Part shown: piece by piece, positions 21,812 to 30,460 of the stretch
How the letters are laid out: the number at the start of each line of letters is the position of its first letter
Numbering within the stretch: position 1 is the stretch's first letter
Assembly: GCF_039822265.1 (NCBI RefSeq)
Contig: NZ_JBAJEX010000001.1
Span: 372,001-436,000 of the forward strand
From: Thiobacter sp. AK1
GTDB lineage: Bacteria > Pseudomonadota > Gammaproteobacteria > Burkholderiales > Thiobacteraceae
DNA: 64,000 bases
Direction: 5' to 3'
Program-made: the position numbers and the translations under genes
The notes under the pieces: model-generated
What the model was told of the DNA's origin: nothing
Database searches by the model: none
Seen by the model: only the letters and a program-made list of their open reading frames with translations

Positions 21812-21837
21812 ATGGGGGCAGGAAGGGGGAATTCAAC
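21812..21837 (-). promoter_or_regulatory. Candidate sigma-32 (heat-shock) promoter of lon
   Basis: On the minus strand GTTGAA (21832-21837) is separated by 14 bp from CCCCAT (21812-21817). This matches the RpoH consensus CTTGAA-N13-17-CCCCAT at all but one position. It lies about 38 bp upstream of the lon ATG, and lon is a classic heat-shock gene. Confidence 0.65.
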
Positions 21838-22231
21838 CCATATTTCTTGGGACGCGGGATGGGGGTGGCCCCAGGCGCACCTGGGTTGCGCAAGACGGCC
21901 GCGGGCCAGATTGAACACCTGGCCGAGCAGTCGAGCGCGCGCCGGGCCGCCTGGGGCCGTCCGCACCCGCGCAGGCGCGGCTGGCATCTCAAAAAACGGT
22001 GATGAATGTCGGTTGCTGCGCAGTTCATCGGGCACGCGCCGGTCGAATGGATAATCTGGGTTCGAGGACTTTCCCGCCCTGCAGCTCCCGACAGGTAACA
22101 GAGATGCTCCCTGGTTAGCATCAAGGGCACGTCCCGTTCCTTGTTGACCACAAAGATCCGGAAACGTTCTCGGCGCACCGGGGAGAGGCCACGCCGTGCG
22201 GCGGCTGCGGCCGGCCCGTAACGAAATGCGT
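21838..22231 (-). other. Intergenic region between clpX and lon, no gene seen
   Basis: About 390 bp. Short open frames exist on the minus strand but have no recognisable motif or convincing ribosome binding site. No tRNA or strong terminator is evident. It probably holds the clpX 3' region and the upstream part of the lon promoter region. Confidence 0.5.
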
Positions 22232-23485
22232 TCAGGCGACGCGTGGCTGGTCAGCGTAGATCAGCTTGGGCGGCGCGTTATGGGTGATGACGTCCTCGTC
22301 CACCACGACCTTGGTGACATCCTTCTTCGAGGGGAGCTCGAACATGATGTCGAGCAGCGCATGCTCGAGGATGGAGCGCAGACCGCGCGCCCCGGTCTTG
22401 CGCTGCAAGGCCCGCTTGGCGATGGCGGTGAGGGCCTCTTCGCGGAATTCCAGCTCGACCCCTTCCATTGCGAAGAGCTTCTGATACTGGCGGATGAGGG
22501 CGTTCTTGGGTTCGGTGAGGATTTGCACCAAGGCTGCTTCGTCCAGCTCCTCCAGGGTCGCGACCACCGGCAGACGGCCGACGAACTCTGGAATGAGGCC
22601 GTACTTGATGAGGTCTTCCGGCTCGACGCTACGCAGCACCTCGCCGATAGCCTTGCGGTTATCGCGGCTTTTCACCTCGGCGCCGAAACCGATGCCGCCT
22701 TTCTCGGAGCGGTTGCGAATGATCTTTTCCAGACCGTCGAAGGCGCCACCGCAGATGAACAAGATATTGGTGGTGTCCACCTGGACGAATTCCTGGTTTG
22801 GATGCTTGCGCCCACCCTGGGGCGGCACCGAGGCAATAGTGCCCTCGATGAGCTTGAGCAGCGCTTGCTGCACCCCTTCGCCAGAGACATCCCGGGTGAT
22901 GGAGGGGTTGTCAGACTTGCGGGAAATCTTGTCGATCTCGTCGATATAGACGATGCCCTGCTGAGCCTTCTCCACGTTGTAGTCACACTTCTGCAGCAGC
23001 TTCTGGATGATGTTTTCCACATCCTCGCCCACGTAGCCGGCTTCGGTGAGGGTGGTGGCATCTGCCATCACGAAGGGCACGTTGAGCAGCCGCGCCAGGG
23101 TTTGCGCAAGCAAGGTCTTGCCGGAACCAGTGGGCCCAATGAGCAGAATGTTGCTCTTGGACAGCTCCACGTCGTCGGCCTTGGCCCCGGTCTTGAGCCG
23201 CTTGTAGTGGTTGTACACGGCCACCGAAAGGATCTTCTTGGCATGATCCTGACCGATCACATACTGGTCGAGGATCTTACGGATCTCTGCCGGCACTGGC
23301 AGCTCGGAGGCGCTTTTCGCGGCTTGTTCGTTTTGCACCTCCTCGCGAATGATGTCATTGCACAGATCCACGCACTCGTCGCAGATGAACACGGACGGAC
23401 CCGCGATGAGCTTCTTTACTTCATGCTGGCTCTTGCCGCAGAAAGAGCAATAGAGAAGTTTTTCGTTGCCGGATTTGTCGCTCAT
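22232..23485 (-). CDS. clpX: ATP-dependent Clp protease unfoldase subunit ClpX
   Basis: A 417-residue AAA+ unfoldase. The N-terminal C4 zinc-binding domain reads [15 protein letters not shown] ... [10 protein letters not shown]. Walker A is [15 protein letters not shown], Walker B is [11 protein letters not shown], and the ClpP-docking loop region includes GGIGFGAEV. It selects tagged proteins, unfolds them and feeds them to ClpP. It lies 31 bp downstream of clpP in the same operon. Confidence 0.97.
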   Translation of the reverse strand: MSDKSGNEKLLYCSFCGKSQHEVKKLIAGPSVFICDECVDLCNDIIREEVQNEQAAKSASELPVPAEIRKILDQYVIGQDHAKKILSVAVYNHYKRLKTGAKADDVELSKSNILLIGPTGSGKTLLAQTLARLLNVPFVMADATTLTEAGYVGEDVENIIQKLLQKCDYNVEKAQQGIVYIDEIDKISRKSDNPSITRDVSGEGVQQALLKLIEGTIASVPPQGGRKHPNQEFVQVDTTNILFICGGAFDGLEKIIRNRSEKGGIGFGAEVKSRDNRKAIGEVLRSVEPEDLIKYGLIPEFVGRLPVVATLEELDEAALVQILTEPKNALIRQYQKLFAMEGVELEFREEALTAIAKRALQRKTGARGLRSILEHALLDIMFELPSKKDVTKVVVDEDVITHNAPPKLIYADQPRVA

Positions 23486-23516
23486 GGCGTGGTCCTTCGA
23501 TTACCGTTTGGAGACA

Positions 23517-24146
23517 TTAAACCGAACTTTCGTTCCGGTTGACAAGCACCTTGTCCACCAGGCCGTAGGCGACAGACTGCTCGGCACTCATGAAAAAATC
23601 CCTGTCGGTGTCGCGTTCGATGACCTCCACCGGCTGGCCAGTGTGCTTGGACAGAAGCTCGTTGAGACGGGAGCGCAGATAGAGGATCTCGCGCGCATGG
23701 ATCTCGATGTCGGAAGCCTGCCCCTGGAACCCACCCAAAGGTTGGTGAATCATGGTGCGCGAGTTGGGCAGGCAGTAGCGCTTGCCCTTGGCGCCCGCCG
23801 CCAGTAGAAACGCGCCCATGCTGGCCGCTTGGCCGATGCACAGGGTAGAGACGTCGGGCTTGATGAACTGCATGGTGTCGTAGATGGCCAACCCCGCCGA
23901 CACCGACCCGCCGGGGGAGTTGATGTAGAGGAAAATGTCTTTGTCCGGGTTTTCCGACTCCAGGAACAAAAGCTGGGCCACCACCAGGTTGGCACTCATC
24001 TCGTTGACGGGACCGACTAGGAACACCACCCGCTCGCGCAACAGGCGGGAATAGATGTCGTACGCCCGCTCGCCGCGGCCGCTCTGCTCGATCACCATGG
24101 GGATATAACCGAGCCCCTGCGGTTCCATCCTGCTACGGTCGATCAT
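23517..24146 (-). CDS. clpP: ATP-dependent Clp protease proteolytic subunit ClpP
   Basis: A 209-residue serine peptidase. Catalytic Ser is in [20 protein letters not shown], His in [20 protein letters not shown], and the Asp follows in the C-terminal region ([20 protein letters not shown]). Fourteen subunits form the proteolytic barrel capped by ClpX. The gene is 24 bp after the tig stop. Confidence 0.97.
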   Translation of the reverse strand: MIDRSRMEPQGLGYIPMVIEQSGRGERAYDIYSRLLRERVVFLVGPVNEMSANLVVAQLLFLESENPDKDIFLYINSPGGSVSAGLAIYDTMQFIKPDVSTLCIGQAASMGAFLLAAGAKGKRYCLPNSRTMIHQPLGGFQGQASDIEIHAREILYLRSRLNELLSKHTGQPVEVIERDTDRDFFMSAEQSVAYGLVDKVLVNRNESSV

Positions 24147-24170
24147 GTCGAAATACCTGTCCTTGTCCGT

Positions 24171-25472
24171 TTACTGGGCAATACCCATCAATTCATCGAA
24201 GGTAATGGGCTTGTCCGTGACTTGAGCGATACCCAAAACCCAATTTACCACATTCCGTTCCAGCGCCAAGGATTCGGCCTCGGCCAGACGTCCCGGTTCC
24301 TGGTAGTACCACTGCACGATCCGTTCCGGCTGCTCGTAGCTTTGGGCGAAGTCTTCCACCACTGCCTTCACCTGCTCCGGCGTGGCGTGCAGGTCGTGGG
24401 CTCTCACCAATTCCGCCAGGATCAGCCCCAGCTTAACACGCCGCTCCGCCGATTCCCGGATCGCTTCCGGCGGCAGCGGCAGCTCGCCCTTGAAACCGCG
24501 ACCCGCCAGGTCCTCGCGCATGCGCTGCGCCAGCCGCTGCGCTTCGAGCTCCACCAGCGCGCGAGGAAGCTCCACCGGCGTGCTATCCAACAGTGCTTGC
24601 ATCACCTGCTCCTTGAGCCGAGCCTCGATGCGCTTTTTCACCTCGCGTTCCAGGCTGGCGCGAATCTCAGCCCGCATCTTGGTGACGTCGCCGTCCTCGA
24701 TCCCCAGCGCCTTCGCAAACTCCGGACCCACCTCGGGCAATCCAGGTTCGAGCACGCGTTTGACGCGAAGTTCAAAAGTCGCGGTCTTGCCCGCCACGTC
24801 CCGGCCCTGATAGTCCTCGGGGAAACTCACCTGTACCGTCTTGGTCTCGCCGGGACGCATCCCCAGGATGGCGTCCTCGAAGTCCTTGAGGGCGCGCCCC
24901 GCGCCCAACACGAAGGGATAGTCCTGGGCCTCCCCGCCTGGGAAAGATTGGCCGTCTATGGTGCCGCGGTAGTCCACCTCTACGCGATCACCCGCCTGAG
25001 CAGGGCGATCCACAGGCTCGAAAGTCGCCCGTTGTTTGCGCATGATCTCGATGGTCTTGTCCACGTCCGCCTCGGTGATGGTCACCTGCGGCCGCTCGAT
25101 GGTGACGCTGCTCAAATCGCCGAGCTTGACCTCCGGATAGATCTCGAAGGTCGCGCTGAATTCCAGCGCATCCGCCCCCTGCTCCGATACCGACTCGAGA
25201 CGGGGATAGCCGGCCACCCGCAGCGACTGTGCCTGCAACACTTCGGCGATGCGGCGTTCCATGGTCTCGCCGATCACCTCACGTCGAACTTCCCCGCCGT
25301 ATTGTTGGGCCACGATCTTGAGCGGCACCTTGCCCGGCCGGAAGCCGTGTACCTTGACCGTCTTGGCCAACCGCTTCAGACGCACCGCCACCTCGCTGTC
25401 GATTTCCGTGCGCGGCACGGTGATGCGGATGCGCCGCTCAAGCTGGCTAATGTTTTCCACGGTTGCTTGCAT
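24171..25472 (-). CDS. tig: Trigger factor, ribosome-associated chaperone
   Basis: 433 residues. The start at 25472 is chosen because MQATVENISQLERRI is the conserved N-terminus; the frame continues upstream into the tRNA-Leu gene and cannot be coding there. The ribosome-binding signature region is GFRPGKVPLKIVAQQYGG. The FKBP-like prolyl isomerase domain is at about residues 150-235 (GDRVEVDYRGTIDGQSFPGG and GMRPGETKTVQVSFPEDY), and the C-terminal arms form the chaperone cradle. It binds nascent chains at the ribosome exit. It is the first gene of the tig-clpP-clpX block. Confidence 0.96.
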   Translation of the reverse strand: MQATVENISQLERRIRITVPRTEIDSEVAVRLKRLAKTVKVHGFRPGKVPLKIVAQQYGGEVRREVIGETMERRIAEVLQAQSLRVAGYPRLESVSEQGADALEFSATFEIYPEVKLGDLSSVTIERPQVTITEADVDKTIEIMRKQRATFEPVDRPAQAGDRVEVDYRGTIDGQSFPGGEAQDYPFVLGAGRALKDFEDAILGMRPGETKTVQVSFPEDYQGRDVAGKTATFELRVKRVLEPGLPEVGPEFAKALGIEDGDVTKMRAEIRASLEREVKKRIEARLKEQVMQALLDSTPVELPRALVELEAQRLAQRMREDLAGRGFKGELPLPPEAIRESAERRVKLGLILAELVRAHDLHATPEQVKAVVEDFAQSYEQPERIVQWYYQEPGRLAEAESLALERNVVNWVLGIAQVTDKPITFDELMGIAQ

Positions 25473-25529
25473 GTTGAATCCCCAAAGAATGCGGTTGGCT
25501 CGGTTGCGGACGGCCGGCGGCCCAAACGA

Positions 25530-25614
25530 TGGTGCGAAAGGCGAGACTCGAACTCGCACGCCTTGCGGCGCTGGAACCTAAATCCAGTGCGTCTACCAAT
25601 TCCGCCACTTTCGC
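25530..25614 (-). tRNA. tRNA-Leu (TAG)
   Basis: An 85-nt class II tRNA including encoded CCA. The acceptor stem is GCGAAAG / CTTTCGC, the anticodon loop reads ATTTAGG (anticodon TAG), and the variable arm GCCGCAAGGC forms a short hairpin. It is 57 bp upstream of the tig ATG on the same strand. Debris of an IS630 element lies upstream, but no direct repeat of the tRNA 3' end was found nearby, so use as an integration site is not shown. Confidence 0.96.
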
Positions 25615-26027
25615 TAAACTTTTCAATTTTACCCGCTCAGCCTCGCCCTGTCACTTTAGCCCCCGTCACGGGGCTATGGGGCGCACCGATGACTGTTTCT
25701 TGCCAAGGGTCGTTCCATCGTCTTCCCAGTCAAGAGCACCAGATGCCAGGACGCGAGGCGTTACACCGGCGAGCTGGGTTGACACCTTCCGAGCCTCTGG
25801 AGACGACGCGCTTTCACCGCGAGAAGTGGTTGCCGCCGCAGGCGCGGCAGCACGACCCCTTTGCGCACGCGCCAATCGAATCCGAGGCCGAAGTTCTGCG
25901 CCAGCCCAGCATAGGGATCCAGGGCGCGCCGCAGGGCGGCCGCGCGGGCGGTACTGGTCTTGTTCATGTAGGCGACAAAGACCCAGTAGGTGGCCCACCG
26001 CTTACTGAGCACTACATTAATAACGCC
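25615..26027. other. Degraded intergenic DNA upstream of tRNA-Leu
   Basis: About 410 bp with no supported gene. A minus-strand frame at 25761-26012 (containing MNKTSTARAAALRRALDPYA) is open, but its product resembles nothing I recognise and it sits next to transposase debris. It may be part of the same degraded element. Confidence 0.4.
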
Positions 26028-26330
26028 TCATACCGAGGCATAGGCACAAGACGGCGCATGGAACAAGGGGGCGACGATCCGCGGCATTTTCTGCAAGCTG
26101 CGCAACATACGCTGGACGGTGGTCTTCATTGCCTCCTTGGTCTGGGTAGTCGCCTGGGCGATGCGGCTTTTCACATGCGCCCAGGCAAACTGGTCGGGAT
26201 TCAACTCCGGGGCATAGGGCGGCAGGAAGAACAGCTCGATTGCATCGGCGTTTGCGGCGACGAAGCGGCTGACCACTCTCGCCTTGTGCACCGGGTGGCC
26301 ATCGACGATAAAGTCGACCTCAATCTCAGC
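26028..26330 (-). pseudogene. IS630-family transposase C-terminal remnant
   Basis: Reading from about 26318, the frame encodes VDFIVDGHPVHKARVVSRFV and then ELFFLPPYAPELNPDQFAW followed by AHVKSRIAQ. These are the second and third blocks of the IS630/mariner DDE catalytic domain. The usual LNPxE-type glutamate is replaced by Gln (LNPDQ). Everything N-terminal to the second Asp block is missing: upstream of 26330 the same strand has no transposase-like sequence in any frame. The element is therefore truncated and inactive. Confidence 0.7.
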
Positions 26331-26588
26331 CCGTCACCCCGCCGCCAATGCCCGCCGCGGAAAGTCACAGAAAAGGGGTTGCACACTCTTCTCGAAAATC
26401 TGTGGAACGGCATGCGCAGCCTTGCCGCTTTCATTGCACCAGAGAAACCCGCACGCATATGCTGCTGTCAGTCCACTAGAGCCGGCGGCCCGCGATCGAT
26501 GGGCACGCGTTTTCCTCCCCTTGCGCTAAACGCGTCGCACGCCCTGGTGTAGTTTCCCTGGCCGGGAATCTCGGCTAAGCTGGCGCGG
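26331..26588. other. Spacer between IS630 remnant and hpnC
   Basis: About 260 bp without a recognisable gene. It should contain the promoter for the hpnC operon, but no clear -35/-10 pair was found. Confidence 0.4.
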
Positions 26589-27407
26589 ATGTTCAATACC
26601 GTCCACCACTACGAGAACTTTCCCGTCGCCTCGCTGATCCTGCCGCGCCGTCTACGCGAGCCGGTACGCCATATTTACGCCTTCGCGCGCCAGGCCGACG
26701 ACATCGCGGACGAAGGCCATGCGACGCCGGCGCAGCGGCTTGCTCAGCTCGCGGCACTTAGGCAGGACCTTGACCGCATCGCCGCGGGCGAAACGCCAGG
26801 CTCGCCCGTGATGCAGACCTTGGCCCGCACCATCCGCGCCCACGCACTACCCATCGAGCCCTTCCACGATCTGCTGGACGCCTTTGCTCAGGACGTGGTC
26901 AAGAGCCGCTATGCCCACTTTGGCGAGGTGATGGCGTATTGCCGCCGCTCCGCCAATCCCATCGGGCGGCTGCTGCTCGCCCTCTACGGAGAGCAGGATA
27001 GACGGGCGATCGCCCAGTCCGACGCCATTTGTGCGGCGCTGCAGCTCATCAACTTTCTGCAGGACATCGCCGCAGATTACGCGCGTGGCCGGATTTATCT
27101 GCCTCAGGACGAGATGGAGAAATTCGGCGTGACCGAATCCCAGATCGCACGCGGGGACACGCAAGGCACCTGGTGGCCCTTCATGCGTCACCAGATCGAA
27201 CGCGCGCGCAAGATCCTTGCAGCGGGCGCGCCGTTGGGCAAAAAGCTGCCCGGCCGGCTGGGGTTGGAGCTGCGGCTCATCATCCTCGGGGGCGAAACCA
27301 TCTTGCGCAAGATCCACGCCGTAGCAGGCGATGTGTTTCGCCAGCGGCCGACACTCACGCCGGCTGACTGGCCGCGCATGCTCTGGCGGGCCCTGCGGGC
27401 AAAATAG
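26589..27407 (+). CDS. hpnC: Hydroxysqualene synthase HpnC
   Basis: A 272-residue trans-isoprenyl diphosphate synthase of the squalene/phytoene synthase fold. It converts presqualene diphosphate to hydroxysqualene. The two Asp-rich motifs are RQADDIADEGHA and LQDIAADYARGRIYLPQDE. Its place before hpnD and hpnE distinguishes it from phytoene synthase. The TAG stop (27405-27407) lies inside the left terminal repeat of a small mobile element, so the extreme C-terminus may have been set by that insertion. Confidence 0.93.
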   Translation: MFNTVHHYENFPVASLILPRRLREPVRHIYAFARQADDIADEGHATPAQRLAQLAALRQDLDRIAAGETPGSPVMQTLARTIRAHALPIEPFHDLLDAFAQDVVKSRYAHFGEVMAYCRRSANPIGRLLLALYGEQDRRAIAQSDAICAALQLINFLQDIAADYARGRIYLPQDEMEKFGVTESQIARGDTQGTWWPFMRHQIERARKILAAGAPLGKKLPGRLGLELRLIILGGETILRKIHAVAGDVFRQRPTLTPADWPRMLWRALRAK

Positions 27408-27555
27408 TGAGCATTACGTAAGTCGGTGACAGCTTTGTGTCGTCCCCGCGAAAGCGGGGACCCAGGAACATGGCGAGGAATACCCTGGATTCCCGCTTTC
27501 GCGGGAATGACGTTTGACTTACGCACCCTGTCAACGACTTACGTAACGCTCAATA
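27405..27555. repeat. MITE-like element A between hpnC and hpnD
   Basis: A 151-bp non-coding element with 28-bp terminal inverted repeats (27405-27432 and 27528-27555) matching at 25 of 28 positions. The right end reads inward as TATTGAGCGTTACGTAAGTC. The interior contains two REP-like hairpin arms, CCCCGCGAAAGCGGGG and TTCCCGCTTTCGCGGGAA. A related copy is at 40102-40248. The outermost TA on each side could be the target duplication of an IS630/mariner-type transposase. Confidence 0.7.
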
Positions 27556-27564
27556 GGAAGTCTC

Positions 27565-28395
27565 ATGACGCCCGACCAGTATTGCCAAGAAAAGGCCGCG
27601 CAGAGCGGCTCCAGCTTCTACTATTCGTTTCTCTTTTTGCCCAAGGAAAAGCGTGCGGCGATCACCGCACTCTACGCCTTCTGCCGTGAAGTAGATGATG
27701 CCGTGGACGACTGCACCGATCCGCAAGTCGCCCGCATCAAGCTGGCCTGGTGGCGGGAGGAACTCGCCAAGCTGTACCTGCAAAAGCCAAGACATCCGGT
27801 TACGCGTGCTCTCCTGCCCGCGGTCAAGCGTCATGATCTGCCCCGCGAGCAGTTCGAGGAAATCATCGACGGCATGGAGATGGATCTCCAACACAACCGC
27901 TATCCCGATTTCAAGTCGCTCAAGCTCTATTGCTACCGCGTCGCCTCCGTGGTGGGCCAGCTCTCCGCTATTCTGTTTGGTGTCAGCGACCGGCATACGC
28001 TCAAATACGCCCACGACCTGGGGCTCGCGTTTCAGCTCACCAACATCATTCGTGACGTGGGGGAAGATGCGCGCCGCAACCGCATCTACCTGCCGCTAGA
28101 CGAACTCGCTCGCTTTGGTGTTTCTGAACAGGACATCCTAGCGCGTCGTCATACCCCGGCCTTCCGCGGGCTCATGGCCTTCCAGGTGGAGCGGGCACGC
28201 GAGTTCTATGCGCGTGCGTTGGCACAACTGCCCATGGTCGACCGCCGCAACCAGCGTCCTGGACTCATCATGGCGGCCATCTATCAAGCCCTGCTCACCG
28301 AAATCGAGCGCGACGACTTTCAGGTACTCAACCGGCGCACCGCCCTCACCCCCTTGCGCAAGTTCTGGCTGGCCTGGAAGACCTGGATCAAATGA
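27565..28395 (+). CDS. hpnD: Presqualene diphosphate synthase HpnD
   Basis: A 276-residue squalene/phytoene synthase-fold enzyme that condenses two farnesyl diphosphates to presqualene diphosphate. The Asp-rich motifs are CREVDDAVDDCTDPQVARIK and IIRDVGEDARRNRIYLPLDE. The start follows AGGAAG immediately beyond the mobile element, so hpnD keeps its own ribosome binding site. Its stop overlaps the hpnE start as ATGA. Confidence 0.94.
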   Translation: MTPDQYCQEKAAQSGSSFYYSFLFLPKEKRAAITALYAFCREVDDAVDDCTDPQVARIKLAWWREELAKLYLQKPRHPVTRALLPAVKRHDLPREQFEEIIDGMEMDLQHNRYPDFKSLKLYCYRVASVVGQLSAILFGVSDRHTLKYAHDLGLAFQLTNIIRDVGEDARRNRIYLPLDELARFGVSEQDILARRHTPAFRGLMAFQVERAREFYARALAQLPMVDRRNQRPGLIMAAIYQALLTEIERDDFQVLNRRTALTPLRKFWLAWKTWIK

Positions 28396-29714
28396 CCGCG
28401 GACGCGCAACCCCATGCAGTGGCGGTGATCGGCGCGGGCTGGGCCGGACTTGCGGCCGCCGTAAAGCTAGCCGCTCATGGCATGCCGGTGACGGTGTTCG
28501 AAAGCGCGCCTCACGCGGGCGGGCGCGCGCGCAGTGTGTGGCGACACAAACTCGAGTTGGACAACGGCCAGCACGTCATGCTGGGGGCCTACCGAGAGAC
28601 ACAGGCCCTGCTCGATCTCGTCAATCCCGGGTGGCGCGCTCAGGTCGTGCGCCTGCCGCTGCGGCTGCTAATGAAACCGGGGTTCTCGCTAAAAGCGCCC
28701 CGTCTGCCCGCACCTTGGCATCTGGCCGCGGCGTTGATCACCGCCCGGGGCCTTGCTTGGGCCGATCGTCTGGCCGCCCTGCGCTTCTTCACCACGCTCT
28801 CCCGGCAAAGCTTCCGCCTCGAGCGGGACCGGCCCGTGATCGAACTGCTCAGGCAGCACCGCCAGACGCGCGCTTTGTGTGCGTACCTCTGGCACCCCCT
28901 TTGTTTCGCCGCCCTCAACACCCCGCCCGCCGTGGCCTCGGCGCAGGTATTCGCGAACGTGTTGCGCGAAACCTTTGCCCACCGCCGCGCCGACAGCGAT
29001 CTGTTGCTGCCGCGCGTCTGCCTCTCCCACCTGTTTCCAAAACCCGCTGCGGCGTTCCTGCGCCGGCATGGCGGGGCGCTGGCCTGTCGCCAGAAAGTGA
29101 CACGCCTAAAGCCCATGGCCGCGGGTTGGCAGGTGATGACCGCAAACGGCGCAGCAGTCTTTCGGCACGTCATCTGTGCCCTGCCACCGGTCGCCGCCGC
29201 GCGCCTCCTCGAGACTCTGCCCGGCTTAGAGGAGACGGCCGCACGCCTTGGCAGACTCGAGTATGAGCCCATTTACACCCTCTATCTGCGCTACCGGGAG
29301 CAGGTCCGGCTCGACGCGCCCATGGTGGGACTTCTGCACGGGCCGGGACAGTGGGTGTTCGACCGCGGCCAGCTCACCGGTCCTGCCAATCTGCTGGCGG
29401 TGGTGATCAGCGCCCACGGCCCCCACGAAACGCTGGACCACACGCATCTGGGCCAGGCCGTGACCCGGCAGCTATGCGATGAGCTCGGCATTTGCGCCCC
29501 ACCCCAGGACGTCTGGGTGATAGCCGAAAAACGCGCCACCTTCGCTTGCACGCCGAACCTTCTGCGTCCCGAAGCGCGCACGCCGCTTGCCGGTCTGTTC
29601 CTGGCCGGCGACTGGGTGGGCACCGGCAGGCGCGAGGCCGACTACCCGGCCACCATCGAGGGCGCAGTGCGAAGTGGAGTACAATGCGCGCGCCACATTC
29701 TGGAGTCCCCATGA
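28392..29714 (+). CDS. hpnE: Hydroxysqualene dehydroxylase HpnE (FAD-dependent)
   Basis: A 440-residue amine-oxidase-type flavoprotein that reduces hydroxysqualene to squalene. The dinucleotide motif is VAVIGAGWAGLAAAVKLAAH, followed by GGRARSVWRHKLELDNGQHV, and the C-terminal FAD-binding segment is GLFLAGDWVGTGRREADYPA. Overlaps of 4 bp at both ends (with hpnD and with the dehydrogenase gene) show coupled translation. No squalene-hopene cyclase gene is in the window, so the later hopanoid genes must lie elsewhere. Confidence 0.94.
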   Translation: MTADAQPHAVAVIGAGWAGLAAAVKLAAHGMPVTVFESAPHAGGRARSVWRHKLELDNGQHVMLGAYRETQALLDLVNPGWRAQVVRLPLRLLMKPGFSLKAPRLPAPWHLAAALITARGLAWADRLAALRFFTTLSRQSFRLERDRPVIELLRQHRQTRALCAYLWHPLCFAALNTPPAVASAQVFANVLRETFAHRRADSDLLLPRVCLSHLFPKPAAAFLRRHGGALACRQKVTRLKPMAAGWQVMTANGAAVFRHVICALPPVAAARLLETLPGLEETAARLGRLEYEPIYTLYLRYREQVRLDAPMVGLLHGPGQWVFDRGQLTGPANLLAVVISAHGPHETLDHTHLGQAVTRQLCDELGICAPPQDVWVIAEKRATFACTPNLLRPEARTPLAGLFLAGDWVGTGRREADYPATIEGAVRSGVQCARHILESP

Positions 29715-30460
29715 ATTCCTACCAAGCCCCGCCCGACCTGCTCAAGGACCGGGTCATCCTCGTCACCGGCGCGGGCCAAGGCATCGGCCAGGCCGCGGCG
29801 TTGAGCTTCGCCGCCCATGGCGCCACGGTGATCCTCCTGGGTCGCAATGAGCAGCGCTTGAACGCCACCTACGATCTCATCGCGGATGCCGGCCACCCCG
29901 AGCCGGTGTTGTTCACGCTCGATCTGGAGCAGGCCGGCGACCGGGATTTCGAGCAGATGGCCGATGCCATCGAGGGCCAGCTGGGGCGGCTGGATGGGAT
30001 TTTGCACAACGCGTCGCGGCTGGATGCGTTGGCGCCGCTCGCGCTGGAAACGCTGGAACAATGGCTAGGTATTTTGCGCGTGAATCTGGTGGCGCCCTTC
30101 GCCCTCACCCGAGCCTGTCTGCCCCTGCTCAAGGCGGCACCCGATGCCTCGGTGCTGATGACCTCGGACACCCATGGCCGCAAACCGACCGCTTACTGGG
30201 GCGCTTTCGGGGTCGCCAAGTGGGCCCTGGAAGCCTTGGTGAAGACCTGGGCCCAGGAGCTGGAAATCACGCCCCAGGTGCGCATCAATGCGCTGGTGCC
30301 CGGACCGGTGCAATCGCCGCAGCGGCGCAAGACCCACCCCGCAGAGCTACCCCACACGTTGCCGCGGCCCGAAGCGATCATGCCCGCCTATTTGTATCTC
30401 ATGGGGCCGGATAGCCGGGGCGTGAGCGGCCAGATTCTCGACGCCCAAGGCGTCACTTGA
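29711..30460 (+). CDS. Short-chain dehydrogenase/reductase, YciK-like
   Basis: A 249-residue SDR. The cofactor motif is VILVTGAGQGIGQAAALSFA and the structural NAS-type motif is GILHNASRL. The catalytic region reads GRKPTAYWGAFGVAKWALEA: the Lys is present but the position four residues before it, normally the catalytic Tyr, is Phe. Homologues of the YciK group usually have Tyr here. The start is the ATG at 29711, overlapping the hpnE stop. Its 3' end overlaps the convergent FHA gene by 8 bp. Substrate unknown; reduced or altered activity is possible. Confidence 0.85.
   Translation: MNSYQAPPDLLKDRVILVTGAGQGIGQAAALSFAAHGATVILLGRNEQRLNATYDLIADAGHPEPVLFTLDLEQAGDRDFEQMADAIEGQLGRLDGILHNASRLDALAPLALETLEQWLGILRVNLVAPFALTRACLPLLKAAPDASVLMTSDTHGRKPTAYWGAFGVAKWALEALVKTWAQELEITPQVRINALVPGPVQSPQRRKTHPAELPHTLPRPEAIMPAYLYLMGPDSRGVSGQILDAQGVT

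Noticed and set aside
21792..22178. Minus-strand open frame between clpX and lon as a possible small gene
   Set aside because: No ribosome binding site, no recognisable domain, and it runs through the lon promoter region.
22196..23542. 448-residue plus-strand frame opposite clpX
   Set aside because: Antisense of clpX with no motif of its own.
25530..26330. Genomic island inserted at tRNA-Leu
   Set aside because: No integrase gene and no direct repeat of the tRNA 3' end were seen; only an IS630 fragment is present, which needs no tRNA target.
24222..26552. Very long plus-strand frame across tig, tRNA-Leu and the IS630 debris
   Set aside because: It runs antisense through the trigger factor gene and straight through a tRNA gene; the translation has no recognisable domain.
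27441..27507. Repeated CCCCGCGAAAGCGGGG-type palindromes considered as CRISPR repeats
   Set aside because: The two arms are inverted rather than direct repeats and lie inside an element with terminal inverted repeats; a related copy exists at 40102-40248. They fit a MITE/REP-like element, not an array.
26589..28395. Carotenoid phytoene synthases instead of HpnC/HpnD
   Set aside because: Two adjacent synthase-fold genes followed by an HpnE-type flavoprotein are the squalene set; a carotenoid cluster would have one synthase and a desaturase.
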